This document shows, piece after piece, positions 1 to 7,328 of a stretch of DNA of 64,000 bases. Numbering within the stretch: the first letter of the stretch is position 1; every line of letters begins with the position of its first letter. The translations under genes and the position numbers were made by a program. Below the pieces are notes generated by a model. The model did no database searches. It had not been told where the DNA came from and saw nothing but the letters and a program-made list of their open reading frames with translations. The DNA lies in assembly GCF_022568835.1 (NCBI RefSeq), contig NZ_JAKZHV010000004.1:248001-312000 (forward strand), given 5' to 3'. This DNA is from Arsenicicoccus piscis (GTDB lineage Bacteria; Actinomycetota; Actinomycetes; Actinomycetales; Dermatophilaceae).

Positions 1-63
1 GCGAATAAACCACCAGTGTACCTCGTCGTCCCACCCAGCCGTCGCCGGGCGCTCGCCCGCGGG

Positions 64-570
64 TCAGCCGGCGTCGGCGTAGGAGCACACCTTCACCGTG
101 CCGGTCACGGCGCGGGAGGTCGTGCGCAGCACCGCCTTGGACTGCACCTGGGCCGGTGCGTCCGCGGGCACCGTGATGTCGAGCGAGCCCACGGTGAGGA
201 AGCCGCCGTTCATGGCGCGCAGCTGACAGGTCACGGCGCGGCCGACGGGGCGCTCCACCTGGTACTGGATGGTCACCTGGGAGTCCGAGTCGATGGTGTA
301 GCCCACGGTGTTGTAGTCGATGTTGTCCTTGGCCATCGAGTAGCCCCACACGATGCAGAGCGCCACGAACGCCCCGATCAGGATCCCGCCAATCACCCAC
401 CACTTGCGGTTGGCGCGGGTGAACAGCGACCGACGCTCGGCGTCCTCGACCAGCGCCTCCTGCTCGTCGATCGACAGGCCCTCCTCGTCGGAGGGGTGCG
501 ACGTGGAAGGCGGGGGAGCGCTCGGCGTGGTCACGGGGGTCTTTCGACGTGGGCGGGTCTGCAGGGGCAC
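64..570 (-). CDS. DUF4307 family membrane-anchored protein
   Basis: A 168-residue protein of the actinobacterial DUF4307 type; the family function is unknown to me. Residues 1-50 are Pro/Ser/Glu-rich and probably cytoplasmic. One membrane segment lies at about 57-76 (begins KWWVIGG), followed by a ~90-residue beta-rich domain with two Cys (in VTCQLR and VKVCSY) that would lie outside the cell and could form a disulfide. The family is often found next to mca, which is divergent here with ~180 bp between them. The start is uncertain: GTG at 570 has no clear ribosome site, while a GTG at 534 (MTTPSAP) follows a weak GAAAGA. A TACGGT -10-like box lies at 593-598 on this strand. Confidence 0.8.
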   Translation of the reverse strand: MPLQTRPRRKTPVTTPSAPPPSTSHPSDEEGLSIDEQEALVEDAERRSLFTRANRKWWVIGGILIGAFVALCIVWGYSMAKDNIDYNTVGYTIDSDSQVTIQYQVERPVGRAVTCQLRAMNGGFLTVGSLDITVPADAPAQVQSKAVLRTTSRAVTGTVKVCSYADAG

Positions 571-748
571 AATGAACGGCAGTGCCCTCCCACCGTATCT
601 CGTGTGGGTGCCTGCCCCGTGGGTGCACCCCGCGGCGGCACACCATCGACGGGTGGGGGCGGACCGACCGCACGGTCGACAGACGATTCAGCCGATGTCA
701 CGAGGACATCGGCACGGTCCCGGGCAAGTCCCGGTGACGGACGCAAGG

Positions 749-1825
749 ATGGGTGGTTCCGTGGGCGAGACGCTCCGGCTGATGTGTGTGCACGCTCACC
801 CCGACGACGAGTCGAGCAAGGGTGCGGCCATGATGGCCAAGTACGTCGCCGAGGGGGTCGAGGTGCTCGTCGTGTCGTGCACCGGGGGCGAGCGCGGCGA
901 CGTGCTCAACGAGGCGTTGAAGGACGACGTGCACATCCAGCGCAACCTCCCGCAGGTGCGTCGCGAGGAGATGGCCCGCGCCAAGGAGATCCTCGGGATC
1001 GAGCACCAGTGGCTGGGCTTCGTCGACTCGGGGCTGCCCGAGGGCGACCCGCTGCCGCCGCTCCCGGACGGGTGCTTCGCGCTGGAGCCGCTCGAGGTGT
1101 CTACCGAAGCCTTGGTGCGTGTGGTGCGCGAGTTCCGCCCGCACGTGATGACGACCTACGACGAGCTCGGCGGCTACCCCCACCCGGACCACATCCAGTG
1201 TCACGTGGTGTCCATGGCGGCGTTCGACGCGGCCGGCGACCCCGAGCGCTTCCCGCACGCGGGCGAGCACTGGCAGCCGCTCAAGATCTACTACAACCAG
1301 ACCTTCACGCACGCCCGTATCGTGGCGTTCCACGAGGCGATGATCGCGGCCGGGCTCGAGTCGCCCTACGCTGACTGGCTGGACCGCTGGCGCGACCGCC
1401 CCGAGCGCACGATCACGACCCGGGTGCCTTGCGCCGAGTACTTCCCGACCCGCGACCGGGCGCTGCTCGCGCATGCGACCCAGGTCGACCCCGAGGGCAC
1501 CTGGTTCAAGGTGCCGCTCGCGATCCAGGAGCAGATCTGGCCGACCGACGACTTCGAGGCGGCCCTGTCCTACGTGCCGGTCGAGCCCGGCGAGGACGAC
1601 CTGTTCGCCGGTCTGCGGGACATCGACGCCTCGGCCCTGGCCCGGCGCACCGACCTCGAGGTGGCCTACGACGGTCGGGTCGAGCCGGCCGAGGACCCGG
1701 CCGCGGTGTTCACCCGGCGCAGCACCACCGCCAGCAGCACCCCCAGCGCCAGCAGCGCTGCCCGCGACTCCATCGACTCGGACGACACGTCCGAGCGCCC
1801 CACCGACTCCCAGGAGGCGTCGTGA
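749..1825 (+). CDS. mca: mycothiol S-conjugate amidase Mca
   Basis: Zn-dependent amidase that cleaves mycothiol S-conjugates into GlcN-Ins and an acetylcysteine conjugate (mercapturate) in thiol-based detoxification. It belongs to the LmbE/PIG-L family. The metal motif HPDD is at residues 17-20 of [11 protein letters not shown], and the second motif [12 protein letters not shown] is intact. Length (358 aa) exceeds the usual ~290 because of a Ser/Thr/Ala-rich tail after about residue 310. The start is open: ATG 749, GTG 734 and GTG 761 are in frame, and 761 ([16 protein letters not shown]) matches the usual family start spacing. The next gene overlaps its stop by GTGA, as at M. tuberculosis Rv1082-Rv1083. 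Confidence 0.93.
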   Translation: MGGSVGETLRLMCVHAHPDDESSKGAAMMAKYVAEGVEVLVVSCTGGERGDVLNEALKDDVHIQRNLPQVRREEMARAKEILGIEHQWLGFVDSGLPEGDPLPPLPDGCFALEPLEVSTEALVRVVREFRPHVMTTYDELGGYPHPDHIQCHVVSMAAFDAAGDPERFPHAGEHWQPLKIYYNQTFTHARIVAFHEAMIAAGLESPYADWLDRWRDRPERTITTRVPCAEYFPTRDRALLAHATQVDPEGTWFKVPLAIQEQIWPTDDFEAALSYVPVEPGEDDLFAGLRDIDASALARRTDLEVAYDGRVEPAEDPAAVFTRRSTTASSTPSASSAARDSIDSDDTSERPTDSQEAS

Positions 1826-2040
1826 ATCCCGGAGGACCTACCAACACCGAGTACTCCCTGATCGGCCCTGGCTTCGCGGCCTTCGTGGCCTTCTTCGTGC
1901 TCGCCATCGCGCTGTACTTCCTGGTCCGCTCGATGAACGGACACCTGCGTCGCGTCGCCTGGCAGCAGCGCGCGGAGGAGGAGGCGCAGGCCGCGCTCGA
2001 GGCGGGCACGACCGAGGAGCAGCGGCAGCCCCGGTCGTAG
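1822..2040 (+). CDS. small single-pass membrane protein downstream of mca
   Basis: A 72-residue protein starting at GTG 1822, which overlaps the mca stop (GTGA) and follows a good ribosome site (AGGAGG at 1812-1817). One membrane segment lies at about residues 15-36 ([20 protein letters not shown]), followed by a charged Arg/Glu/Gln-rich cytoplasmic tail that may form a helix. The same arrangement, a small hypothetical membrane protein coupled to mca, occurs in mycobacteria (Rv1083). Function is unknown; the coupling suggests a role connected to mycothiol turnover, but that is inference. Confidence 0.8.
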   Translation: MNPGGPTNTEYSLIGPGFAAFVAFFVLAIALYFLVRSMNGHLRRVAWQQRAEEEAQAALEAGTTEEQRQPRS

Positions 2041-2053
2041 CGGGCGCGGCCCG

Positions 2054-2719
2054 TCAGGCCAGGGCGGGTGAGCCGACGACGATCAGCGACACCGCGGTGA
2101 AGTGCGCGAGGAACGCGAGCACCGTGAACACGTGGAAGATCTCGTGGAAGCCGAACCACTTCGGCGCGGGGTCGGGTCGGCGCAGCCCGTAGACCACGGC
2201 CCCGAGCGTGTAGAGCACCCCGCCGACGGTGAGCAGGGTCATCACGAGCGGGCCACCGGTCTTGGCCAGGGGCGCGAAGTAGAACACGGCCACCCAGCCG
2301 AGGGCGACATACATCGGGGTGTAGAGCCAGCGCGGCGCGTGCACCCAGAAGACGCGGAAGGCCATGCCGGCGAGCGCGCCCGCCCAGACGATCCACAGCA
2401 GCGTCCGGGCGGTGCCCTCCTCGAGCAGCAGCGCGGCGAACGGCGTGTAGGACCCCGCGATGATCAAGAAGATGTTGGCGTGGTCCAGCCGCTTGAGCAC
2501 CTGATGGACCCGGGGGCTCCAGTGCCCGCGGTGGTAGATCGCGGACGTCCCGAAGAGCTGGACGGCGGTCAGGACGAAGATCAGCGCGGCGATCTTGGCC
2601 TTGTCGCTCGGGGCGACCCAGATGAGGACCGCGCCGGCGATCAGCGCCAGCGGTGCCGTGACGGTGTGGATCCAGCCCCGAAGGTGGGGCTTCACAGCGG
2701 CTACGAGATCTGCGGACAT
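2054..2719 (-). CDS. trhA: hemolysin III / PAQR family membrane protein TrhA
   Basis: A 221-residue protein with seven predicted membrane helices. Family hallmarks are the early Ser/His motif SAIYHRGHWSP, RLDHANIFLIIAGSYTPF, and the C-terminal HEIFHVFTVLAFLAHF, whose His residues are the likely zinc ligands of the PAQR fold. Bacterial TrhA proteins have been linked to membrane lipid and energy homeostasis; true haemolysis is not established. The start ATG 2719 has a ribosome site GTGGAGG just upstream. It is convergent with the mca operon (13-bp gap). A perfect 9-bp inverted repeat (2730-2751) overlaps the expected promoter. M. tuberculosis Rv1085c occupies the same position. Confidence 0.9.
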   Translation of the reverse strand: MSADLVAAVKPHLRGWIHTVTAPLALIAGAVLIWVAPSDKAKIAALIFVLTAVQLFGTSAIYHRGHWSPRVHQVLKRLDHANIFLIIAGSYTPFAALLLEEGTARTLLWIVWAGALAGMAFRVFWVHAPRWLYTPMYVALGWVAVFYFAPLAKTGGPLVMTLLTVGGVLYTLGAVVYGLRRPDPAPKWFGFHEIFHVFTVLAFLAHFTAVSLIVVGSPALA

Positions 2720-2729
2720 GCCTCCACCA

Positions 2730-2751
2730 TAACCTACGCAACCGTAGGTTA
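2730..2751. promoter_or_regulatory. perfect palindromic operator upstream of trhA
   Basis: Arms TAACCTACG and CGTAGGTTA are separated by CAAC, giving a 9-bp perfect inverted repeat only 10 bp from the trhA start codon, in a locally AT-rich patch. Size and symmetry fit a dimeric TetR-type repressor site. A TAGGTT on the trhA strand inside the site could be its -10 box. The regulator is not encoded nearby, so it would act in trans. Confidence 0.7.
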
Positions 2752-2922
2752 CTGGCTAGTGCGCCGGGAGTCGGTGGGCGCCGTCGAGAGTTCGTGACCC
2801 GGATGTGTCGCGGATCCGTGCTGGCCGTCGTCGATTCACCCGGCGTCCGGAGTAGCGTTAGCGCCGTTCGGCAGCAGCAGACCATCAGTCAACGAGCAGC
2901 AGACCAGTCGGAAGGGAGCGCG

Positions 2923-3693
2923 GTGGTTCCGCTCACGATCCACAACCCGCTCTACACGGCGTACGAGCGGTTGCTGCTGTCCCAGCTCGACGCCGACCGA
3001 CTGCCCCGCCACGTCGGGGTGATGCTCGACGGGAACAGACGCTGGGCCAAGGCGAAGGGCGCCGGCACGGCCGAGGGCCACCAGGCCGGCGCGGACCGCA
3101 TCGAGCACCTGCTGGAGTGGTGCGACGAGGTCGGTATCGAGTACGCCACGCTCTGGCTGCTGTCGACCGACAACCTGAATCGCCCTGCGGCAGAGCTGAG
3201 CCCGCTGCTCGGCATCATCGAGGGCGCGGTCCGCTCCCTCGCCGAGCAGGACCGGTGGCGGATCAACCCGGTGGGTGCCCTGGAGCTGCTGCCGCCCGAC
3301 ACGGCGGCCGTCCTGCGCGAGGCTGCGGCGCGCACCGCAGGCGTGACGGGGCTGGTCGTCAACATCGCCGTCGGCTACGGCGGGCGCCGCGAGATCGCCG
3401 ACGCCGTCAAGCAGCTGCTGCGGGCCGAGGCCGACAAGGGCAAGTCGATCGAGGAGATCATCGAGAGCCTCGACGTCGACCAGATCGCCGACCACCTCTA
3501 CACCAAGGGCCAGCCCGACCCCGACCTGGTGATCCGCACGTCCGGCGAGCAGCGGATCGGCGGCTTCTTGCTGTGGCAGTCGATCCACTCAGAGTTCTAC
3601 TTCTGCGAGGCGTACTGGCCCGACTTCCGGCGGGTCGACTTCCTGCGCGCGCTGCGCGCCTACAGCGAGCGCAACCGCCGCTACGGCACCTGA
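2923..3693 (+). CDS. uppS: isoprenyl transferase (cis-prenyltransferase, UppS/Z-FPP synthase family)
   Basis: Condenses isopentenyl diphosphate with an allylic diphosphate in Z configuration to supply polyprenyl-phosphate lipid carriers for wall synthesis. The catalytic motif [15 protein letters not shown] (Asp36) and the C-terminal [19 protein letters not shown] are present. The position next to mca/trhA matches Rv1086, a short-chain (2Z,6E)-farnesyl diphosphate synthase, so this may make the short precursor rather than decaprenyl or undecaprenyl diphosphate. The motif [10 protein letters not shown] replaces the usual FSTENW-type motif of long-chain enzymes. I chose GTG 2923 ([10 protein letters not shown]) because GAAGGGA lies just upstream; the reading frame remains open back to 2794. 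Length 256 aa. Confidence 0.92.
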   Translation: MVPLTIHNPLYTAYERLLLSQLDADRLPRHVGVMLDGNRRWAKAKGAGTAEGHQAGADRIEHLLEWCDEVGIEYATLWLLSTDNLNRPAAELSPLLGIIEGAVRSLAEQDRWRINPVGALELLPPDTAAVLREAAARTAGVTGLVVNIAVGYGGRREIADAVKQLLRAEADKGKSIEEIIESLDVDQIADHLYTKGQPDPDLVIRTSGEQRIGGFLLWQSIHSEFYFCEAYWPDFRRVDFLRALRAYSERNRRYGT

Positions 3694-3770
3694 GCCGCGC
3701 GCGACGCAACGCGACCAGCGGGCGGCGCCAGGGTGAACACTCGCGGCGCGCGGGGTGGGCTACCGGGTCA

Positions 3771-3956
3771 ATGTCGGACCCGCGACGTAACGTGAGCCGC
3801 ACGTGGCGCACCCAGCGCCACGTTCGGGAGGCCCAGTGGCGGAGCAACACGTGCTCCGGGAGGGCCGGCACCGGCCCCAGCCCATGGGGTCCGGTCCCGG
3901 TCAGACCCGCGAGCAGACGCAGCGCCAGCGCTGCGGGTAGGGAGACCTCCGTGCCT
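3771..3956 (+). promoter_or_regulatory. hairpin-rich structured leader of the phoH gene (class unknown)
   Basis: The 257-bp gap between the prenyltransferase and phoH is full of perfect inverted repeats: ACGTGGCGC/GCGCCACGT (about 3801-3824), CGGAGCA/TGCTCCG (about 3840-3858), GGGCCGG/CCGGCCC (about 3860-3876), and GGAG/CTCC at 3941-3949, beside the phoH ribosome site. I could not match it to a known riboswitch consensus (cobalamin, c-di-AMP and ZTP were considered). It also carries a 34-codon ORF. Transcription start not identified. Confidence 0.4.
3836..3940 (+). CDS. candidate 34-residue leader ORF upstream of phoH
   Basis: GTG 3836 to TAG 3940 encodes a 34-residue peptide rich in Arg, Gln, Gly and Pro, ending QRCG. 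It is preceded by GGGAGG with a 4-nt gap to the GTG. About nine tenths of its third codon positions are G or C, like real genes here. Its stop codon overlaps the ribosome site (GGGAG 3940-3944) of the following phoH, so translation of the two would be coupled. Mycobacterial phoH2 is preceded by a small antitoxin-like gene (phoAT), but I see no sequence evidence that this peptide is its counterpart. It may simply be a leader peptide or a chance ORF in structured DNA. Confidence 0.35.
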   Translation: MAEQHVLREGRHRPQPMGSGPGQTREQTQRQRCG

Positions 3957-5374
3957 ATGACGCCCACGACCACCCACGTCGAGACCAGCACGCACCCGCA
4001 CGACTCCCGCGCCGAGCACGTCGGTGAGGCTCCGCTCGACCACCTCGAGCAGGTCGAACCCGTGGCGCTGGCGCAGCGGGAGGGTCCCCGGCGCACCTAC
4101 GTCGTCGACACCTCGGTGCTCCTGTCGGACCCCAAGGCGCTGCTGCGGTTCGCCGAGCACGAGGTCGTGCTGCCGGTCGTCGTCATCACCGAGCTCGAGG
4201 GCAAGCGGCACCACCCCGAGCTCGGGTACTTCGCCCGGTCGGCGCTGCGGATGCTCGACGACCTGCGGGTCAACGCCGGGCGCCTCGACGAGGAGCTGAG
4301 CCTCAACGAGGGCGGCGGCACGCTGCGCGTCGAGCTCAACCACACCGACCCGTCGGTGCTGCCCGACGGCTTCCGGCTCGGCGACAACGACACGCGCATC
4401 CTCGCCGTCGCCAAGCACCTGGCCACGACCGGACGCGACGTGTGCGTGGTGTCCAAGGACCTGCCGATGCGGGTCAAGGCGTCGGCCGTCGGCCTGGACG
4501 CCGAGGAGTACCGCCACGAGTGGCGGGTCGACTCCGGCTGGACCGGCGTCGTCGACCTGGACGTCACCACCGAGCAGCTCGACGCGCTCTACGAGTCGGG
4601 GCGGACGCCGCACGAGGGGGTGGCCGAGCTGCCCGTGCACACCGGTCTGGTGCTGCACAGCCCCCGCGGCTCGGGGCTCGGCCGGGTCACGCCGGACCAC
4701 CAGATCCGCCAGGTGCGCGGCGACCGGGACGCGTTCGGGCTGCACGGCCGGTCCGCCGAGCAGCGGATCGCCCTGGACCTGCTGCTCGACCCCGACGTGG
4801 GCATCGTGTCGCTCGGCGGCCGCGCCGGCACCGGCAAGTCGGCGCTCGCCCTGTGCGCCGGGCTCGAGGCGGTCATGGAGCGTCGCCAGCACCGCAAGGT
4901 GATGGTGTTCCGGCCGCTCTACGCCGTCGGCGGCCAGGAGCTCGGCTACCTGCCCGGCAGCGAGGCCGAGAAGATGAACCCGTGGGGTAGGCGGTCTTCG
5001 ACACCCTGGGCGCCATAGTGTCGACCGAGGTCGTCGAGGAGGTGCTCGACCGCGGCATGATCGAGGTGCTCCCGCTCACCCACATCCGCGGCCGGTCCCT
5101 GCACGACGCGTTCGTGATCGTCGACGAGGCCCAGCAGCTGGAGCGCAACGTGCTGCTCACCGTGCTGTCGCGCATCGGCCAGAACTCCCGCGTCGTGCTC
5201 ACCCACGACGTCGCCCAGCGCGACAACCTGCGGGTCGGGCGGCACGACGGCATCGCGGCCGTCATCGAGACGCTGAAGGGGCACAACCTGTTCGCGCACG
5301 TGACGCTGACCCGCTCCGAGCGCTCGCCCATCGCCGCGCTCGTCTCCGAGATGCTGGACGGCGAGCCGGCGTAG
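3951..5374 (+). pseudogene. phoH2: PhoH family protein with PIN domain, one frameshift
   Basis: PIN-PhoH fusion: an N-terminal PIN ribonuclease domain ([13 protein letters not shown], Asp53; second acidic cluster GDNDTRI near 145) and a C-terminal PhoH NTPase with Walker [10 protein letters not shown] (290-297) and Walker [10 protein letters not shown]. Relatives act as sequence-specific RNA helicase/RNases. The reading frame breaks at about 4985-4990: after KMNPWG the frame ends at 5018, while [10 protein letters not shown] and the rest continue in another frame to 5374. Loss of one base (GGTCAGGCG read as GGTAGGCG) explains it. Both halves are otherwise fully conserved, so an assembly error is likely. 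GTG 3951 has the best ribosome-site spacing; ATG 3957 is the alternative. Confidence 0.85.
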
Positions 5375-5390
5375 ACCGGAGGCGCGCGAT

Positions 5391-6671
5391 CTACACGAGC
5401 TTCTGGAGCTCGGTGACCGCGAGCGCGACGAAGACGAGCGCGCACAGGCCCATCAGCACGTTGGAGCCGAGCCGGTTGCGCCACTGGCGCGGGACCCGGT
5501 CGGTGTTGAGGATCCACAGCAGCGTGACCGCGAGGAAGGGCATGAAGCACGCGCCCAGCACGCCGTAGGCGAGGATCAGGTAGATCGGCCGGCCGAGGAA
5601 CATCATCACCATCGGCGGGAAGGTGAGCCAGAGGATGTAGACGCGGTACCACTTGCCGCCGATCCGGCTGTCCGGGTCGTCCTTGTCCTTGCCGCGGATG
5701 TGGCCGACGAAGTCCGCGAACATCATCGAGACGCCGTTCCAGACGCCGACGAGCGAGCTCATCGCGGCAGCCCAGAACCCGACGAGGAAGACCTTGCCGG
5801 CCCAGCTGCCGTAGCGGTCCGCGAGCACGTTGCCGAGGTCGAGCAGGCCCTTGTCGCCGGTGCTGACGGCGATCTTGGCGCTGTGCAGCAGCTCGGCGCC
5901 GACGATCAGCGTGGCCACGACGAAGATGCCGGTCACGACGTAGGCCACCGTGTTGTCCAGGCGCATGACGCGCATGTGGCGGGGGGAGTCCCAGCCCTTC
6001 TCGCGGATCCAGTAGCCGTAGGCCGCCAGCGTGATCGTGCCGCCGACGCCGCCGGCGACCGAGAGCACGTTGACGAGCGACCCGGGCGGCACCGTCGGCA
6101 CCAGGCCGGTCAGCAGGTCGGGAAGGTTGGGCAGCGTCAGCAGGGCGGCGCCCACCATCGAGATGAACATCAGGCCGACCAGGGCGGCGCAGATCTTCTC
6201 GAAGAGCGCGTAGTGCCCCCACCACACCAGGGCCAGACCGATCAACCCCGAGAGGATGCCCCAGGTCGGCACCGAGAGGAATGGGAAGAGCGAGTGCAGC
6301 GGCAGGCCCGTGCCCGCCATCGCCGCAGCGCCGTAGACGAAGCCCCAGATCACGATGTAGGGCCCGAAGTACCAGTGCGTCCAGCGGCCGAGCGTCGACC
6401 AGCCCTCGTAGATCGTGTTGCCCGTCGCGAGCGAGTAGCGGCCCGCGCCTTCGACCAGCACGATCTTCATGACGCAGCCGAGCAGGACGCACCACAGCAG
6501 CGCGTAGCCGTACTTCTGACCGGCGATCAGCGTGGCCACAAGGTCGGCCGCGCCGACACCGGTGGCGGCCACCACGAGGCCGGGGCCGATGAGCTTCCAG
6601 CCTGGGGCCTTGCCGGTGCCGTCGGCGGCCGACGTGTCGCTCGGTGCGGGGTGGGCTGAGCTGGGCGGCAT
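5391..6671 (-). CDS. Nramp-like transporter lacking the canonical metal motifs
   Basis: A 426-residue membrane protein with about 11 helices and the LeuT-type Nramp layout (GPGLVVAATGVGAADLVATL in helix 1, GGTITLAAYGYWIREKGW in helix 6). Canonical Nramps have DPGN in helix 1 and MPH in helix 6; here those places read GAAD and LAA, so Mn/Fe transport cannot be assumed. It belongs to a divergent clade, and the substrate is unknown. ATG 6671 is chosen because AAGGGAG lies 5 nt upstream; the frame stays open to 6803 without domain content. It is convergent with phoH (16-bp gap) and divergent from feoA. A partial DtxR-like half site (TGAGGTTAACACTC, about 6791-6804) lies upstream. Confidence 0.85.
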   Translation of the reverse strand: MPPSSAHPAPSDTSAADGTGKAPGWKLIGPGLVVAATGVGAADLVATLIAGQKYGYALLWCVLLGCVMKIVLVEGAGRYSLATGNTIYEGWSTLGRWTHWYFGPYIVIWGFVYGAAAMAGTGLPLHSLFPFLSVPTWGILSGLIGLALVWWGHYALFEKICAALVGLMFISMVGAALLTLPNLPDLLTGLVPTVPPGSLVNVLSVAGGVGGTITLAAYGYWIREKGWDSPRHMRVMRLDNTVAYVVTGIFVVATLIVGAELLHSAKIAVSTGDKGLLDLGNVLADRYGSWAGKVFLVGFWAAAMSSLVGVWNGVSMMFADFVGHIRGKDKDDPDSRIGGKWYRVYILWLTFPPMVMMFLGRPIYLILAYGVLGACFMPFLAVTLLWILNTDRVPRQWRNRLGSNVLMGLCALVFVALAVTELQKLV

Positions 6672-6695
6672 GGGCACTCCCTTGTGCTGGCTGTC

Positions 6696-6717
6696 GGGTG
6701 GGGGCTCGGGGTTGGGG
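6696..6717 (+). other. G-quadruplex-forming motif in the Nramp leader region
   Basis: Four G-runs (GGG, GGGGG, GGGG, GGGG) separated by loops of 1, 3 and 2 bases fit a standard intramolecular G4 pattern. The G-rich strand is the template strand for the Nramp-like gene, 25-46 bp upstream of its start codon. More G-rich sequence follows to about 6770. The rest of the 363-bp Nramp/feoA gap holds the two divergent promoters and no coding signal that I trust. Confidence 0.5.
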
Positions 6718-6998
6718 CTGGCGTGCTTGGAGTTGGTGTGCTCGGGGCTGCGGGGGCCTGGCGGCGCTCGTGGTGCAGGCTGAAAGCGTGCTGAGGTTAA
6801 CACTCGGCGTCTGGGCGGTGCCGAGCGCAGACCGCTGCACCGGTGGACCCGGGCCGCGGCACGGTCAGGTTCTACGAGCTGTGTTCTTGCTCTCTTCGCG
6901 CGGTGGGTGCGGCAGCGGGACTCGTGCTGCCCAGGGGTGCACCTGAGGTGGGGCTGAGCGCGACACCCTTCATGGCGCGGTCCCCAGGGCGACCCCGC

Positions 6999-7017
6999 TG
7001 AGGGTTGCCTAACCTCA
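6999..7017. promoter_or_regulatory. DtxR/IdeR-like iron box upstream of feoA
   Basis: On the minus strand the site reads TGAGGTTAGGCAACCCTCA, matching 15 of 19 positions of the DtxR/IdeR consensus TTAGGTTAGSCTAACCTAA. It lies 5 bp upstream of a TATCGT -10 box (7023-7028), where a bound repressor would block RNA polymerase. It implies Fe2+-dependent repression of feoABC. A reach to the divergent Nramp-like gene, whose start is 330 bp away, is possible but not shown. Confidence 0.75.
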
Positions 7018-7034
7018 GCGCGTATCGTGATCGC

Positions 7035-7328
7035 ATGCCTTCCCTCGAAGACCGTGTCCCGCTGGGTTCCGCGCCGTTGCGTGCCCCCGCGCGGGTGGTC
7101 GAGGTGGTCGCCGCTGCGGCGCCCCGACGTCGGCTGGCCGAGCTGGGGCTGCGTCCGGGCGCTGTCGTGCAGGCGCGCTCCCGGACGTCCGGCGGCGGGC
7201 GAGTGGTCGCCGTCGACGGGTCCCGGATCGCCCTGGACCGGGCCACGGTGAGCGGGTTGATCGTCGAGCTGGCGGATGCCGAGCTGGCGGACGTCGAGCT
7301 GACGGACGTCGAGGGCTCGGCCCGATGA
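7035..7328 (+). CDS. feoA: ferrous iron transport protein FeoA
   Basis: A 97-residue SH3-like accessory protein of the Feo ferrous-iron uptake system. The core RRRLAELGLRPGAVVQ...GGRVVAVDGSRIALDRATVSGLIVE is typical of FeoA. The C-terminus carries an extra acidic repeat (ELADAELADVELTDVE). ATG 7035 lies 6 nt after a TATCGT -10 box (7023-7028), so the mRNA is probably leaderless. The frame could open earlier at TTG 7005, but that would run through the operator. Its stop overlaps feoB (ATGA). Confidence 0.88.
   Translation: MPSLEDRVPLGSAPLRAPARVVEVVAAAAPRRRLAELGLRPGAVVQARSRTSGGGRVVAVDGSRIALDRATVSGLIVELADAELADVELTDVEGSAR

Noticed and set aside
3771-3956. Possible cobalamin, c-di-AMP or ZTP riboswitch upstream of phoH
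   Set aside because: I compared the visible motifs with the consensus boxes I know. Only short fragments match, not the ordered set, so I left it as an unclassified structured leader.
4873-6840. A 655-codon minus-strand frame beside the Nramp-like gene
   Set aside because: It is a shifted frame of the Nramp-like gene joined to antisense phoH. No protein motifs, and Arg/Pro-rich composition.
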